From positions 3,901,765 to 3,965,764 of the forward strand of contig NZ_CP084028.1 of the NCBI RefSeq assembly GCF_020181595.1: DNA of 64,000 bases, given 5' to 3'. Each line of letters starts with the position of its first letter. Within the stretch, counting starts at the first letter, position 1. This DNA comes from [Mycobacterium] vasticus. Lineage in GTDB: Bacteria > Actinomycetota > Actinomycetes > Mycobacteriales > Mycobacteriaceae. The notes under the pieces were generated by a model. The model made no database searches. It saw only the letters and a program-made list of their open reading frames with translations, and was not told the origin of the DNA. Below, one piece after another: positions 1 through 8,494 of the stretch. The translations under genes were made by a program, and so were the position numbers.

Positions 1-337
1 CCACCGTCACCCGCCAACAACTACACTGACGGCTGCTCACAGGTGAGGAATTTCGGCGAGCACAGCCGGGGATTTTCGATGAGCGCCGTCAACCCGGGCA
101 GCCGCAGAACTAGACAGCGCCGCCGCCGAGATTCAGAACCTGCTGGCTCGCACACTCAGGGGCGGCGAACCGACTCCCGCCGATCTACACATCGCCGCGA
201 TCGTCTCCGACGTGTGGCTGGCCAACCTCGTGGCCTTTTGTGGCCACCGAGCGTCGGCCGCCGATACTCGCGAACGCATCGACCTGGCCACTCGGCGCGT
301 GGTGACCAGCCGCGCACGACCCGCGGAAACCGCATAA
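1..337 (+). pseudogene. 3' remnant of a TetR-family regulator, frameshifted
   Basis: Two reading frames together resemble the C-terminal ligand-binding half of a TetR repressor. Frame 1 (positions 1 to about 100) gives a stretch ending FSMSAVNPGS. The next frame (about 98 to the stop at 335-337) gives AAELDSAAAEIQNLLART followed by DVWLANLVAFCGHRAS, which is typical of mycobacterial TetR C-termini. Neither frame is open across the join, so a small indel near 95-105 is likely. The start and HTH lie before the window. A perfect palindrome directly follows the stop codon. The family call rests on pattern recognition of a fragment, and a sequencing error at the shift cannot be excluded. Confidence 0.45.
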
Positions 338-354
338 CGATACTAATAGTATCG
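338..354. promoter_or_regulatory. Perfect palindrome CGATACT-AAT-AGTATCG, candidate operator
   Basis: Seven-base arms (338-344 and 348-354) flank a 3-base spacer. It lies immediately after the TetR remnant and 59 bases before the DUF6188 start. TAGTAT at 347-352 could serve as a -10 box, so a bound repressor would block it. This is inferred from position and symmetry only. Confidence 0.45.
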
Positions 355-412
355 CAGCGCTACCTGAAGTACCCTTAGGGCGAGGCTCGATGACGCGGCG
401 AAGGAGAGTGCC

Positions 413-877
413 ATGTATACCCAATGGATCGAAAATTGTGTCGTGCAACGCGTCTCCGTGCGCGACGGCCTGGTCCTGGACCTGGACGACTACAACGAGA
501 TTGTCATCTCGTGCCCCTTGCTGCCGACACTGCCTGCGGTCGACCCGTATCCCGCAGAAGCGGTACGCATCGATCCACTCAAGATCGCGACTGACGAACG
601 CCCGTTGTTGAACCTCGCCGGCGCGGTGTGCACTCAGGCCTGGTCCGGCGACGATGGAGGGCTACACCTGAGGTTCTCGCGTGGACACAGCATCGACGTC
701 GACCCCGATTCCGAGGAAACGGCATGGGAGTTGTACGGCAAGCGCCACGGCTACATGGCATGCCTACCCCGGGGGCGGGTGCGCGTGGTGCGCCACGACC
801 TCCCCGACAGCGACGACGCCAACATCCTCAACAACGCCGCACAACCGTCGGCGGGGTCGGCGCGACAGACGCACTAA
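413..877 (+). CDS. DUF6188 family protein
   Basis: A 154-residue soluble protein of a family common in mycobacteria and related actinomycetes; no function is known to me. The N-terminus MYTQWIENCVVQRVSVRDGL and the central WSGDDGGLHLRFSRGHSIDV are the family's conserved segments: a short beta-rich domain with WELYGKRHGYMACLPRG near its end. The ATG at 413 is preceded by a good ribosome binding site (AAGGAGAG, 401-408). It stands alone, downstream of a TetR remnant and a palindrome that may once have controlled it. No signal peptide or membrane segment is visible. Confidence 0.75.
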   Translation: MYTQWIENCVVQRVSVRDGLVLDLDDYNEIVISCPLLPTLPAVDPYPAEAVRIDPLKIATDERPLLNLAGAVCTQAWSGDDGGLHLRFSRGHSIDVDPDSEETAWELYGKRHGYMACLPRGRVRVVRHDLPDSDDANILNNAAQPSAGSARQTH

Positions 878-924
878 ATGCGACCGCGGACGGGGACGGG
901 TCAACTTCGGCGGCAATGCGTGGA

Positions 925-1974
925 TCAGATTGAACGTGGACCGGACTGCCCTGGCGACATCGAGGCGGGCGAGCATTCCCGAATGATGCTGTCGAGGTTT
1001 TGCTGCACGCGCTCGGGAGCGATGCCAACCGATGGTGAATACAGCATGATGTGGTCCAGGACGCCGTCGTAGCGGCTCAGTTGTTCACGGACCTCGTCTG
1101 CCGTCCCGGCGACACCCATGGTGTCGATCATCTCCTCCGACACCGCCGCGAACATCGCCGGTAAATCGCGCTGGGCGAATGCTTCCCGGATGGTTCGGCC
1201 TTCGCTGGCGAAGCCGTTCACATCGAGTACCGTCTCGTACGATTTGACCGAGGAGTAGAACGCAATCTGCTGCGCCAGTTCGCGCCTCGCAACCTCGGCG
1301 TCGTCGTGAATGGCGCACATCACCATGGAAATGATTTCCACGTCATTGGGGTCGCGGCCCGTGTGCGCGGCACCCCGGGCGATAGCGGGCCGGACGATCT
1401 CCTCGACGTAGGTGGTCGTGAACAGGGGATGTCCGGCCAGGCCGTCGGCCACCCGCCCGGCCGCCTCGCACATCCGGGGCCGAACACCGGCAGTGACGAT
1501 CGGGATCGCCCGGCTGGAGGGTCCCACGTCGCCGGTCGGGGTGAGACTCATTCTGTAGAAACGGCCCTCGTGATGGATCGGGCCTTCATGCAGGTTCCAG
1601 ATCCGGCGCAGCAGCATCACGAGTTCTTCCATCCGCAGCGCGGGTGCGGAGGTGTCGGGCACGCCGTGCCAGTCGCTCATCATCCGTTTGGTGCCGTTGC
1701 CGATGCCCAGCACCAGTCGTCCGTTGGAGAGTTCGTCGAGGTCGCGCGCCTCGGTGGCCAGCACCAGGGGGCTTCGGCCGACGCCGTAGAGAATGGAGGA
1801 ACCGATCCGGCAGTTCTGTGTGCAGTTGGCCATCGCTGCCATGGAGATCGATCCGGACCGGGAGTAGAACTCCGAGGCCCATACGGCGTCGAACCCGGCC
1901 GCGTCGGCGGCGTGTGCGGTCTGGGCCAGTGACTTCAAATCGGCGCCGAGAACCGACAGGCCGTAGGTGCTCAT
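925..1974 (-). CDS. LLM-class F420-dependent oxidoreductase
   Basis: A 349-residue member of the luciferase-like monooxygenase superfamily, which in mycobacteria usually uses coenzyme F420. The TIM-barrel hallmarks are visible: an N-terminal strand TYGLSVLGADLKSLAQ, GFDAVWASEFY around residue 35, LVLGIGNGTKRMM near residue 100, and PIVTAGVRPRM in the second half. The substrate cannot be read from the sequence. The reading frame stays open upstream, but the ATG at 1974 has an AGGAG-type ribosome binding site and begins the family's first beta strand, so it was chosen. The neighbouring thioesterase is on the same strand 181 bases upstream; a shared transcript is possible but not shown. Confidence 0.8.
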   Translation of the reverse strand: MSTYGLSVLGADLKSLAQTAHAADAAGFDAVWASEFYSRSGSISMAAMANCTQNCRIGSSILYGVGRSPLVLATEARDLDELSNGRLVLGIGNGTKRMMSDWHGVPDTSAPALRMEELVMLLRRIWNLHEGPIHHEGRFYRMSLTPTGDVGPSSRAIPIVTAGVRPRMCEAAGRVADGLAGHPLFTTTYVEEIVRPAIARGAAHTGRDPNDVEIISMVMCAIHDDAEVARRELAQQIAFYSSVKSYETVLDVNGFASEGRTIREAFAQRDLPAMFAAVSEEMIDTMGVAGTADEVREQLSRYDGVLDHIMLYSPSVGIAPERVQQNLDSIIRECSPASMSPGQSGPRSI

Positions 1975-2155
1975 GACCGGTCTCCTGTGCGCGGGCGCGG
2001 GCCGTCGAATACGACGGCGCTGACCCGTGGCCGCCGTCTGGTGGAGGTGATCCTCGGCGACCAGGTACATGAGTGCGTTGATGATGTTTGCGTCGAGCGG
2101 GGTAAGAGACGTGGAACGCGCGCGGCCAGCCGTGCGCCACCTCCAAGGCTGGTGC

Positions 2156-2710
2156 TCAGCATCTTCCCTCCCTGGGTGACCGCACAATGCAGGGTGTCGA
2201 AGTCGCCTTCTGTATGGAACTAGTGAAGTGCGCCATCGTGACGACGACGAATAACCCTGAGGCGGACGCGACTAGCTGACCGGTAGTCTCCTCGCGCAAT
2301 TCTGTCCGGACTTCGAGTTTCCGGCCGGTCTTGGACACGAGCTCCGCGCTGACCTCGTAGGGGACCCCCAGCAACACCGGCGCGTAGAACTCGGTATCGA
2401 ACCTGCGGGTGACGGCCATCTCACCGACGACGTACAGCAACATGCCCACCATGTCGTCGAGTACGGTCATGACTGCGCCGCCATGTGCGATACCGGGTGC
2501 GCCGCGATGTCTGCCGTCGAAGATATGCCTGGCACCCACCCCGTCGCCATGCCGACGCGCTCGCAGGCGATGACCGTGCGGATTGTCTGTGCCGCAACCA
2601 AGGCACCACGGGTGGTGCGCATCAAGGTAGTCGCCGTCGGCGGCGACAGCACGATCCTGAAAGCTATGCCACCATGCGATGGCCGAATCTTCTTCCGCTT
2701 GCTCTTCGAT
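2156..2710 (-). CDS. PaaI-type (4HBT hotdog) thioesterase with no conventional start codon
   Basis: Encodes a hotdog-fold acyl-CoA thioesterase-like protein. The conserved family start CLGCGTDNPHG, then GAPGIAHGGAVMTVLDDMVG (active-site loop and helix) and FYAPVLLGVPYEVSAELVSKTG, are all in one frame. The only in-frame ATG/GTG/TTG near the start is GTG at 2537-2539, which lies after the CLGCG motif and would remove an essential strand. Upstream the frame is open to a stop at 2723-2725. An exact AGGAGG (2719-2724) sits 8 bases before an ATC codon at 2708-2710, used here as the start (184 residues). Either AUC initiates rarely or an ATG was lost by mutation, leaving a gene that is scarcely translated. 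The fold call is firm; the functional state is uncertain. Confidence 0.6.
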   Translation of the reverse strand: MEEQAEEDSAIAWWHSFQDRAVAADGDYLDAHHPWCLGCGTDNPHGHRLRARRHGDGVGARHIFDGRHRGAPGIAHGGAVMTVLDDMVGMLLYVVGEMAVTRRFDTEFYAPVLLGVPYEVSAELVSKTGRKLEVRTELREETTGQLVASASGLFVVVTMAHFTSSIQKATSTPCIVRSPREGRC

Positions 2711-2718
2711 GACGAAAC

Positions 2719-2724
2719 CCTCCT
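2719..2724 (-). promoter_or_regulatory. Exact Shine-Dalgarno AGGAGG before an ATC codon
   Basis: Perfect anti-16S complement, 8 bases from ATC at 2710-2708. It marks where translation of the thioesterase should begin even though no ATG, GTG or TTG is there. Confidence 0.6.
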
Positions 2725-2964
2725 AAATAGACCCTCGTAGCGCGTGGTTCACCACACGACTGAAGAATTGCGCCGGCGTCGACTGGGCTGATCGCCGGTA
2801 GATATGTATGTAGGACTCGTTAGCCCGCCGAGATCATCGCTGCGACACACCTTCCGATTAGGACACTGTCGGCTATCTGGTCCTGCCCGTAATCCCTTGG
2901 ACTGCAGTGTATTCATAGCCGGCCAGATCGCGTCACAATGAACTGGCACACAGTCCGCAGCGCC

Positions 2965-3633
2965 TCACAACTCCTGGGAGAAGGCGTCACGCTGGGCTCC
3001 AGCGCCAGCCATGAGCGGGCCGTACCGGTGATGCAACTCTGTAACGATGTCGGTGAAGGGGAGATCGTGGTACCAACCGCGGTCGTTGAGGTACTCCATG
3101 TGTTGGCTTCCCCCACCGTCGTAGGCATGGAGGAGCGCATCGGTGTGGCCGTCGAAGTCGATCGGAGGTACACCGAATCGCGCGCAGAGCTCGGCATTGA
3201 ACGCCGGAGTGGCCTTCACCCAGCGGTTGTTGAGTTGTAATTCGCTATATCCGTGGTAGACGAACACGTCGGTACCTCCCATCCGGGCACGCAATGTGGT
3301 GGTCTGCAGATGGTTGCGCACGTCCGCGAATCCGAGCCGGGCCGGAATGCCCGCCGCACGAGCTGCCGCGGTCAGCAGCACCGCCTTCGGTATGCAATAC
3401 GCCCTCGACGCTGTCGCTACATAGCTCGCCCGATAATGCTCGGGATCGTCGTCGGTGCTATAGGGATCGTACCAAATCCTGTCCCGCACAGCGGTGAAGA
3501 TCAACCTCGCCTTCTGCACAGGGTCACGAACGTCACCGACCGCGTCCTCGGTGAAGCGCTGTACATCGTCGTGCTGCCAATCGAGGAACCCAGTTGTCTC
3601 CAGGAAACTCGATTCGTTTGAAGTGTCGCTCAC
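2965..3633 (-). CDS. Transglutaminase-like domain protein
   Basis: A 222-residue protein with the transglutaminase/papain-like core. The nucleophile motif is SRAYCIPKAVLLTAAARAAG (Cys80) and the histidine lies in VYHGYSELQL (His127). The usual third-residue segment reads WVKATPAFNAE, without the classical Asp-Pro, as in a widespread bacterial subfamily with this signature. The reaction is probably peptide hydrolysis or amide transfer; the substrate is unknown. Its ATG overlaps the stop of the BtrH-like gene by 4 bases (ATGA, 3630-3633), so the two are translationally coupled. No signal peptide is seen, so it should be cytoplasmic. Confidence 0.8.
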   Translation of the reverse strand: MSDTSNESSFLETTGFLDWQHDDVQRFTEDAVGDVRDPVQKARLIFTAVRDRIWYDPYSTDDDPEHYRASYVATASRAYCIPKAVLLTAAARAAGIPARLGFADVRNHLQTTTLRARMGGTDVFVYHGYSELQLNNRWVKATPAFNAELCARFGVPPIDFDGHTDALLHAYDGGGSQHMEYLNDRGWYHDLPFTDIVTELHHRYGPLMAGAGAQRDAFSQEL

Positions 3634-4730
3634 AGATAGCCTTTCAGATAAGCCTCGAGGCCGGTATCGACAGTGCCAACGGATCGACTGGCCGTTTCGA
3701 GCGCTTCGACGAGGCGTGTTTCGGAGTCCGGGATCGTCGCGGCGATTTTGGCCGCAGCGAGACTACGACTCCGTAGCGATGTGCCGGCATCGGTGGCTGC
3801 GGCCGCAAGCTCAGACCACGCTTGGGAAGCGTGTCGGGCCGCGGCCGCCGCTTCGGCTGCGGCGGCGTCCCCGAGGAGATCGGCGATATTCTGGCAACCT
3901 TGTGCTTGCAGCATACGAAAGAGCCCGCCACCGGTTCCGGCTTTCTCGATGAACGCCCCGAGCCCGAACAATGCCGCGGTCAGGGCGTCGTCATCAAACA
4001 CCGTTGGCCAATGCCGTACGTCATCGGCGAACTCCTGCACACCCTTCAAACCGGAAGCCTCGACTTCAGCTGCCTCGATGCGCAGTAGCGGCGCACCTAC
4101 GGCACCGCCGCGCATGAAAGCTGCGCTCGCGGCTAATGCAGTGGCGGCAATCGGCCCAAGGTCGGGCACTCGCTCCGGCCAGTCGACGTGATATGTGGTG
4201 TGCCGGGTCGGTGTAGGGAACCCTACCGAGGACCGCGCCCGGCGCAGGTCGTCATAAGCCACCGTTTGGGTGGTCTCGCGGTCATTATCGACCACATAGG
4301 CAACCCCTTGTTCGTCATCATATCCGGTGATGACGATGTCGTGACGGCTCATGTGCAATCGGACGCGCAGGTAAGGAAGTTCGCCGATGTCAGCCCAGAC
4401 CATGACGGGTCGGCCCTTGTCGACTTCGTCGGTAACAAATGACCATCCCACGTCTGCGTCATCGGTCGATCGCACTACGCAGTTTGCACCAACTCGGGAG
4501 AGGTAGTCTTTTTCCAGGTCGCTTCCTCGTCCTACTAGGTAGATCTGGGGAAACAATTGCGTAGAGCGGACGTACGAGAAGTCCAAGGCTCCGCCGAGGG
4601 TGAAGACCAATCCTTCACTGAGTGTTTCTGTCCCCCATCCTAGTTGTGCCCATTCAGTAAGGTCACGCAGCGCACCGGAACCACAGTGCCCTCCTCTCCT
4701 GTGGGGATAGGGAATTTCAATCCTCGCCAT
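3630..4730 (-). CDS. BtrH N-terminal domain / DUF4872-type protein
   Basis: A 366-residue protein whose N-terminus matches the BtrH_N family (BtrH of butirosin synthesis transfers an aminoacyl group from a carrier protein). The pattern is HCGSGALRDLTEW (Cys16), then LSEGLVFTLGGALDFSY, then MSRHDIVITGYDDE with His130-Asp131 and YVVDND, which resembles a C39/papain-like Cys-His-Asp arrangement. The last 150 residues are Ala-rich and helical, as in DUF4872. The ATG at 4730 follows AGAGGAAG. It is the first gene of a two-gene unit with the transglutaminase-like protein. No carrier protein or aminoglycoside genes are nearby, so acyltransferase versus hydrolase activity is undecided. Confidence 0.75.
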   Translation of the reverse strand: MARIEIPYPHRRGGHCGSGALRDLTEWAQLGWGTETLSEGLVFTLGGALDFSYVRSTQLFPQIYLVGRGSDLEKDYLSRVGANCVVRSTDDADVGWSFVTDEVDKGRPVMVWADIGELPYLRVRLHMSRHDIVITGYDDEQGVAYVVDNDRETTQTVAYDDLRRARSSVGFPTPTRHTTYHVDWPERVPDLGPIAATALAASAAFMRGGAVGAPLLRIEAAEVEASGLKGVQEFADDVRHWPTVFDDDALTAALFGLGAFIEKAGTGGGLFRMLQAQGCQNIADLLGDAAAAEAAAAARHASQAWSELAAAATDAGTSLRSRSLAAAKIAATIPDSETRLVEALETASRSVGTVDTGLEAYLKGYL

Positions 4731-5001
4731 CGCCGCTTCCTCTCTTGTCCAATAGCACTGTTAAGACTCATCGAAAGCTACGTTCCATCAAGGCGTCGCG
4801 GCTGGCGGTAGGTGCCAGAACTGGTCGACCGCAGCCAATCTCACCCGCGCAGCTCGACCGCCTATGACTATGGGAAACATTGCTTTCGATCGCTATCCCG
4901 CATCAAAGCGTCAACGGTGAGAGCCCCTGACCCGCAGCATCGCCATCGTTGTACTGAGCTCGCTTGGTGCCGTTTTGCGCTTCCCTGCTTTCGGTGCTCT
5001 G

Positions 5002-6108
5002 TCAGAATCGGATGAGTCCTCGGATGTTGCGGCCTGACCGCATGTCGTCGTAGCCCTCATTGATCTCATCGAGGGTGTACTCACGGGTGATCAGCTCGTC
5101 GAGTTTGAGTTGTCCGGAGTTGTAGAGTTCGACGAGCCGCGGGATGTCGTGGGCGGCGTTGGACGAGCCGTAGAGGGCACCGCGGATCTGCTTTTCATAC
5201 AGCGTTAATTCCAGCAGCGAGCCCGACATCGACGTGTCTTCGGGGTGTCCGATCGCGGTAATGACCACACGGCCGCGTTTACCGACCAGTGATAGCGCCT
5301 CAGCGGTGTAGGCCCCTTCGGCGACGTCGGTGGTCAAGACGCAGACGTCGGCGAGTTTGCCACGGGTGATGTCGCTGATCAGTGACCAGGCCTCATCGAT
5401 GGTGGCAACGGCATGCGTCGCGCCGAAACCGCCAGCTTGTTCGCGCTTGAACTCCACTGGGTCGACAGCCACGATGGTCAACGCGCCAGCGATGCGGGCG
5501 CCTTGGATCGCATTCATGCCGATGCCGCCGGCGCCGATCACGACCACGGTGTCCCCGGCGCGCACGTCACCGGTGCGTACCGCCGAGCCGTAACCGGTCG
5601 TGACACCGCAACCGATCAAGGCCGCCTTGTCCAACGGTGTCCCGTGGTCAACCTTGACCAAGGAGGCCTTCGGCACCACGGTGTATTCCGAGAACGTGCC
5701 CAGCAAGCACATCTGGCCGACATCCTCGCCGCGGGCATGGAAGCGGTAGGTGCCGTCGATCTGGGGTCCCATCATGATCGCCGCACCCATGTCGCACAGG
5801 TTTCCCATCCCGCGCGCGCAGTAAGAGCAGTGCCCGCAAGACGGCAGGAACGTCAGGATGACCGAATCGCCCTCGGCCAGGTCCTCGACACCTGCACCCA
5901 CCTCGACCACGGTGCCGGCGCCTTCATGACCACCGACGACGGGCAGCGGAAACGGCAGATCACCGGTCACCAGGTGTTCGTCTGAATGGCACAACCCGCT
6001 GGCGGTCAACCGGACCAGCACTTCATCCGCACCGGGCGGATCCAGCTCGATCTCATCAACCTCCCACTTCTCTCCCAAGCCCCAGAGCACGGCAGCGCGT
6101 GTTTTCAT
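5002..6108 (-). CDS. NDMA-dependent (nicotinoprotein) zinc alcohol dehydrogenase
   Basis: A 368-residue medium-chain dehydrogenase of the actinobacterial NDMA-dependent type, which keeps its NAD bound and oxidises primary alcohols to aldehydes. Catalytic zinc ligands are visible: Cys40 in GLCHSDEH and His61-Glu62 in GGHEGAG. The structural zinc lobe has Cys91, Cys94, Cys97 and Cys105. The Rossmann motif is VVIGAGGIGMNAIQGA. It ends the minus-strand series running from the ferredoxin at 11.4 kb, 45 bases after the FadD stop, which suits a role in oxidising the 1-alkanol made by the CYP153 hydroxylase. Shared transcription and physiological substrate are inferred. Confidence 0.88.
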   Translation of the reverse strand: MKTRAAVLWGLGEKWEVDEIELDPPGADEVLVRLTASGLCHSDEHLVTGDLPFPLPVVGGHEGAGTVVEVGAGVEDLAEGDSVILTFLPSCGHCSYCARGMGNLCDMGAAIMMGPQIDGTYRFHARGEDVGQMCLLGTFSEYTVVPKASLVKVDHGTPLDKAALIGCGVTTGYGSAVRTGDVRAGDTVVVIGAGGIGMNAIQGARIAGALTIVAVDPVEFKREQAGGFGATHAVATIDEAWSLISDITRGKLADVCVLTTDVAEGAYTAEALSLVGKRGRVVITAIGHPEDTSMSGSLLELTLYEKQIRGALYGSSNAAHDIPRLVELYNSGQLKLDELITREYTLDEINEGYDDMRSGRNIRGLIRF

Positions 6109-6153
6109 GTGTGTCCTCTCCTCAACGTCGGTGCTTCCGTAGCAGTGGATGGT

Positions 6154-7782
6154 TCACGCCAGCGTCTCGACGGCGAGCTCACCGTCGGCATGCTGGCGGC
6201 GCAGCTTCTTCTTGTCGAACTTGCCAGTAGACGTCAACGGAACGTCGGCGACGAACGCCCACCGTTCCGGTAGCCACCACTTGGCCACCCGTGCACGCAG
6301 GAACTCAGTCAACTCCGCAGCGGTGGCGGTGCAGTCAGCGGCCAGGACCACCACTGCCAGCGGCCGTTCCTGCCACTTGTCGTCGGGCACTCCAATCACC
6401 GTGGCGGTGCGTACTGCAGGGTGAGCGGCCAACTCGTTCTCCAATTCCACCGAGGAGATCCACTCTCCTCCAGACTTGATCACGTCTTTGGCGCGGTCGG
6501 TGAGAGTGATGAACGCATCGGCGCTGATGGTCCCGACATCCCCGGTGCATAACCAACCGTCCGGCGACACCGCCGGACTGTCATGCTCGTAATAGGACTG
6601 AGTGATCCACGGGCCGCGGATCTGAATCTCCCCCACCGACAGTCCGTCCCAAGGTTGTTCTGCACCGCTGTCATCAACGATGCGCGCCTGCACACCGGCC
6701 ACTACCCTGCCTTGGGTTCCCCGCAGGTAAAGGGACCTCTCCGGGGTGTCGGTGTTCCGCGGCAGAGCGACCGCAGCCAGCGGGGAGGTCTCAGTCATCC
6801 CCCAGGCCTGCACGATTCGGATGCCCAGTTCGTCATAGGCAGTCATCAACGACCTCGGAACCGCCGAACCACCGCACGCCACCATCTCCAGCGAACTCAC
6901 GTCGTGGCCGGGATTGTCGCGCAGGTAGTGCAAGACATCGGTCCAGATCGTCGGCACAGCGCCCGCCATCGTGGGCCGGGCCGCCTCGATCATCTCCACC
7001 AATGGCCCCGCCTGCAGGAAACGGTCAGGCAGCAGAAGCTGCGCCCCCGCCATCATCGCCGCATACGGCAACCCCCAGGCATTAGCGTGGAACATCGGAA
7101 CGATCGCCAACACCGTGTCGTCATGACCGATGCCCAAGGCGTTCGAGGTGCACGCCGATTGAGAGTGCAACCACGTCGAACGGTGGCTGTAGACAACGCC
7201 TTTCGGGTGCCCGGTAGTACCGCTCGTGTAGCACATCGCTGCGGCCGACTGCTCGTCGACGTCGGGCCAGTCGAACGTGCTCGGCTGGGCTGCCACCACA
7301 TCGTCGTAGCGAAGGACGTCCTTTCCGCAGCCCTGCACTGCGGTAAGATCACCCGTGCCGGTCACCAGCACCGTGCGCACCGAGGTCATCGACGGCAACG
7401 CCGCCGCCAACAGGTTCAGCACCGTACCGTCGACGATGATCACCTGATCTTCGGCATGATTGGCGATCCACGTCAGCTGTTCAGGTGGCAGCCGCAGATT
7501 CAACGTATGTAGCACCGCACCCATCGACGGCACCGCCGCGTAACAGTCCAGGTGCTCCTGGTTGCTCCACTGCAGCGTCGCGACACGCTCGTCTCCACAA
7601 ATGCCTATCTCGCGCAACGCATTCGCCAACCGCGCCGCACGCTGCCCCAACTCATGATACGACACCCCAGAGATCTGTTGGGGTCCGCGTGCGGTCAACA
7701 CCTCGCGATCGCCATGGACTGCCGCAGCATGGGCCACGATCGCGGGCACCGTCAACGCAACGTCCTGCATCGTGCTCCTCAT
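6154..7782 (-). CDS. Long-chain fatty acid-CoA ligase (FadD family)
   Basis: A 542-residue acyl-adenylating enzyme. The AMP-binding motif [12 protein letters not shown] is at residues 185-196; later come [21 protein letters not shown] and the catalytic lysine region at the C-terminus ([11 protein letters not shown]). It should activate a fatty acid with ATP and CoA for beta-oxidation. Three in-frame ATGs are close together: 7800, 7782 and 7770. 7782 was chosen because related ligases begin near this residue; an AGGAG lies between 7782 and 7770, so 7770 is also plausible. Its position after the CYP153 genes and before an alcohol dehydrogenase suggests activation of the acid formed from an alkane. 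Confidence 0.88.
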   Translation of the reverse strand: MRSTMQDVALTVPAIVAHAAAVHGDREVLTARGPQQISGVSYHELGQRAARLANALREIGICGDERVATLQWSNQEHLDCYAAVPSMGAVLHTLNLRLPPEQLTWIANHAEDQVIIVDGTVLNLLAAALPSMTSVRTVLVTGTGDLTAVQGCGKDVLRYDDVVAAQPSTFDWPDVDEQSAAAMCYTSGTTGHPKGVVYSHRSTWLHSQSACTSNALGIGHDDTVLAIVPMFHANAWGLPYAAMMAGAQLLLPDRFLQAGPLVEMIEAARPTMAGAVPTIWTDVLHYLRDNPGHDVSSLEMVACGGSAVPRSLMTAYDELGIRIVQAWGMTETSPLAAVALPRNTDTPERSLYLRGTQGRVVAGVQARIVDDSGAEQPWDGLSVGEIQIRGPWITQSYYEHDSPAVSPDGWLCTGDVGTISADAFITLTDRAKDVIKSGGEWISSVELENELAAHPAVRTATVIGVPDDKWQERPLAVVVLAADCTATAAELTEFLRARVAKWWLPERWAFVADVPLTSTGKFDKKKLRRQHADGELAVETLA

Positions 7783-7818
7783 CGAGAGCCCGCCCGACAA
7801 CCCTTGATGAGGCGACGG

Positions 7819-8235
7819 TCACGCATCGATGAGGTCCTGCCGATCCTGACTCTGCAGCATCAACCGGTACTCGGGGAACAGATTCTTGGCCTGCGGAATC
7901 AACTTGATCAACTTCGGCACCGGGCCCTTTGCGCGCACCGTCCCCTTGGCCATCGCCATCGTCAGGTTCACCTTGCCCAGCCAGAACTTGTTTCCAGTGT
8001 CCGCCGACATGAACAACTCCACGTTGGGCACCGCGGTACTGGCCGCTCCGGTCTCCACCACCTTCTTCGGCATGTCCACCGTTACCACCGCGTCCGGATC
8101 GGTGTAGTGCACCCGTAACACCACACCCGAATTTGCGAGCTTGTCCGCCAGTCCCTCCTTCTCCAAGCCCCGTTGAAAGATCCCACCCAAGAAGGCATAG
8201 ACCTCGTCCTCGTCCTTGAATACCGCCACCGTCAA
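7819..8235 (-). CDS. SCP2 sterol-binding domain-like protein
   Basis: A 138-residue single-domain protein of the SCP2 fold (lipid-binding alpha/beta sandwich). It reads VYAFLGGIFQRGLEK at the N-terminus, VVLRVHYTDPDAVVTVDM in the middle and KVNLTMAMAKGTVRAKGPVPKLIKLI near the end, where SCP2 domains form the lipid tunnel. Such proteins bind hydrophobic acyl or sterol ligands and pass them to enzymes. It lies between the ferredoxin reductase and the FadD ligase on one strand, so a carrier role for long-chain intermediates is reasonable but inferred. No signal peptide. Confidence 0.78.
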   Translation of the reverse strand: MTVAVFKDEDEVYAFLGGIFQRGLEKEGLADKLANSGVVLRVHYTDPDAVVTVDMPKKVVETGAASTAVPNVELFMSADTGNKFWLGKVNLTMAMAKGTVRAKGPVPKLIKLIPQAKNLFPEYRLMLQSQDRQDLIDA

Positions 8236-8494
8236 TCTCCACCAATCTCGTTGTCAGAACAGAACAGTCGCGAGCATCGACTCAAGACGATGCTCCCTCC
8301 GCAAAAATCGTCACGCCTGTTGGCGACCTCCACTAGCTTCTGATGCGCTGCGGTAACACCGCCGAGGTGCCCGGCGGCATCCGCTAGCCAGTCCCCGCGG
8401 CCAGCGGAGTTGGATGGCGGTTCTCGCTGACGTTCGTCTCCGAGACACGCGTCGCAATCGCAGTCGCCGTCCCATCGCCCATGCAGCCATGACC
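8236..8494. other. Gap within the alkane-oxidation gene series, no gene seen
   Basis: These 259 bases separate the ferredoxin reductase from the SCP2-like gene. No coding frame with recognisable protein character and no obvious terminator was found. A promoter for the distal three genes could lie here. Confidence 0.4.
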
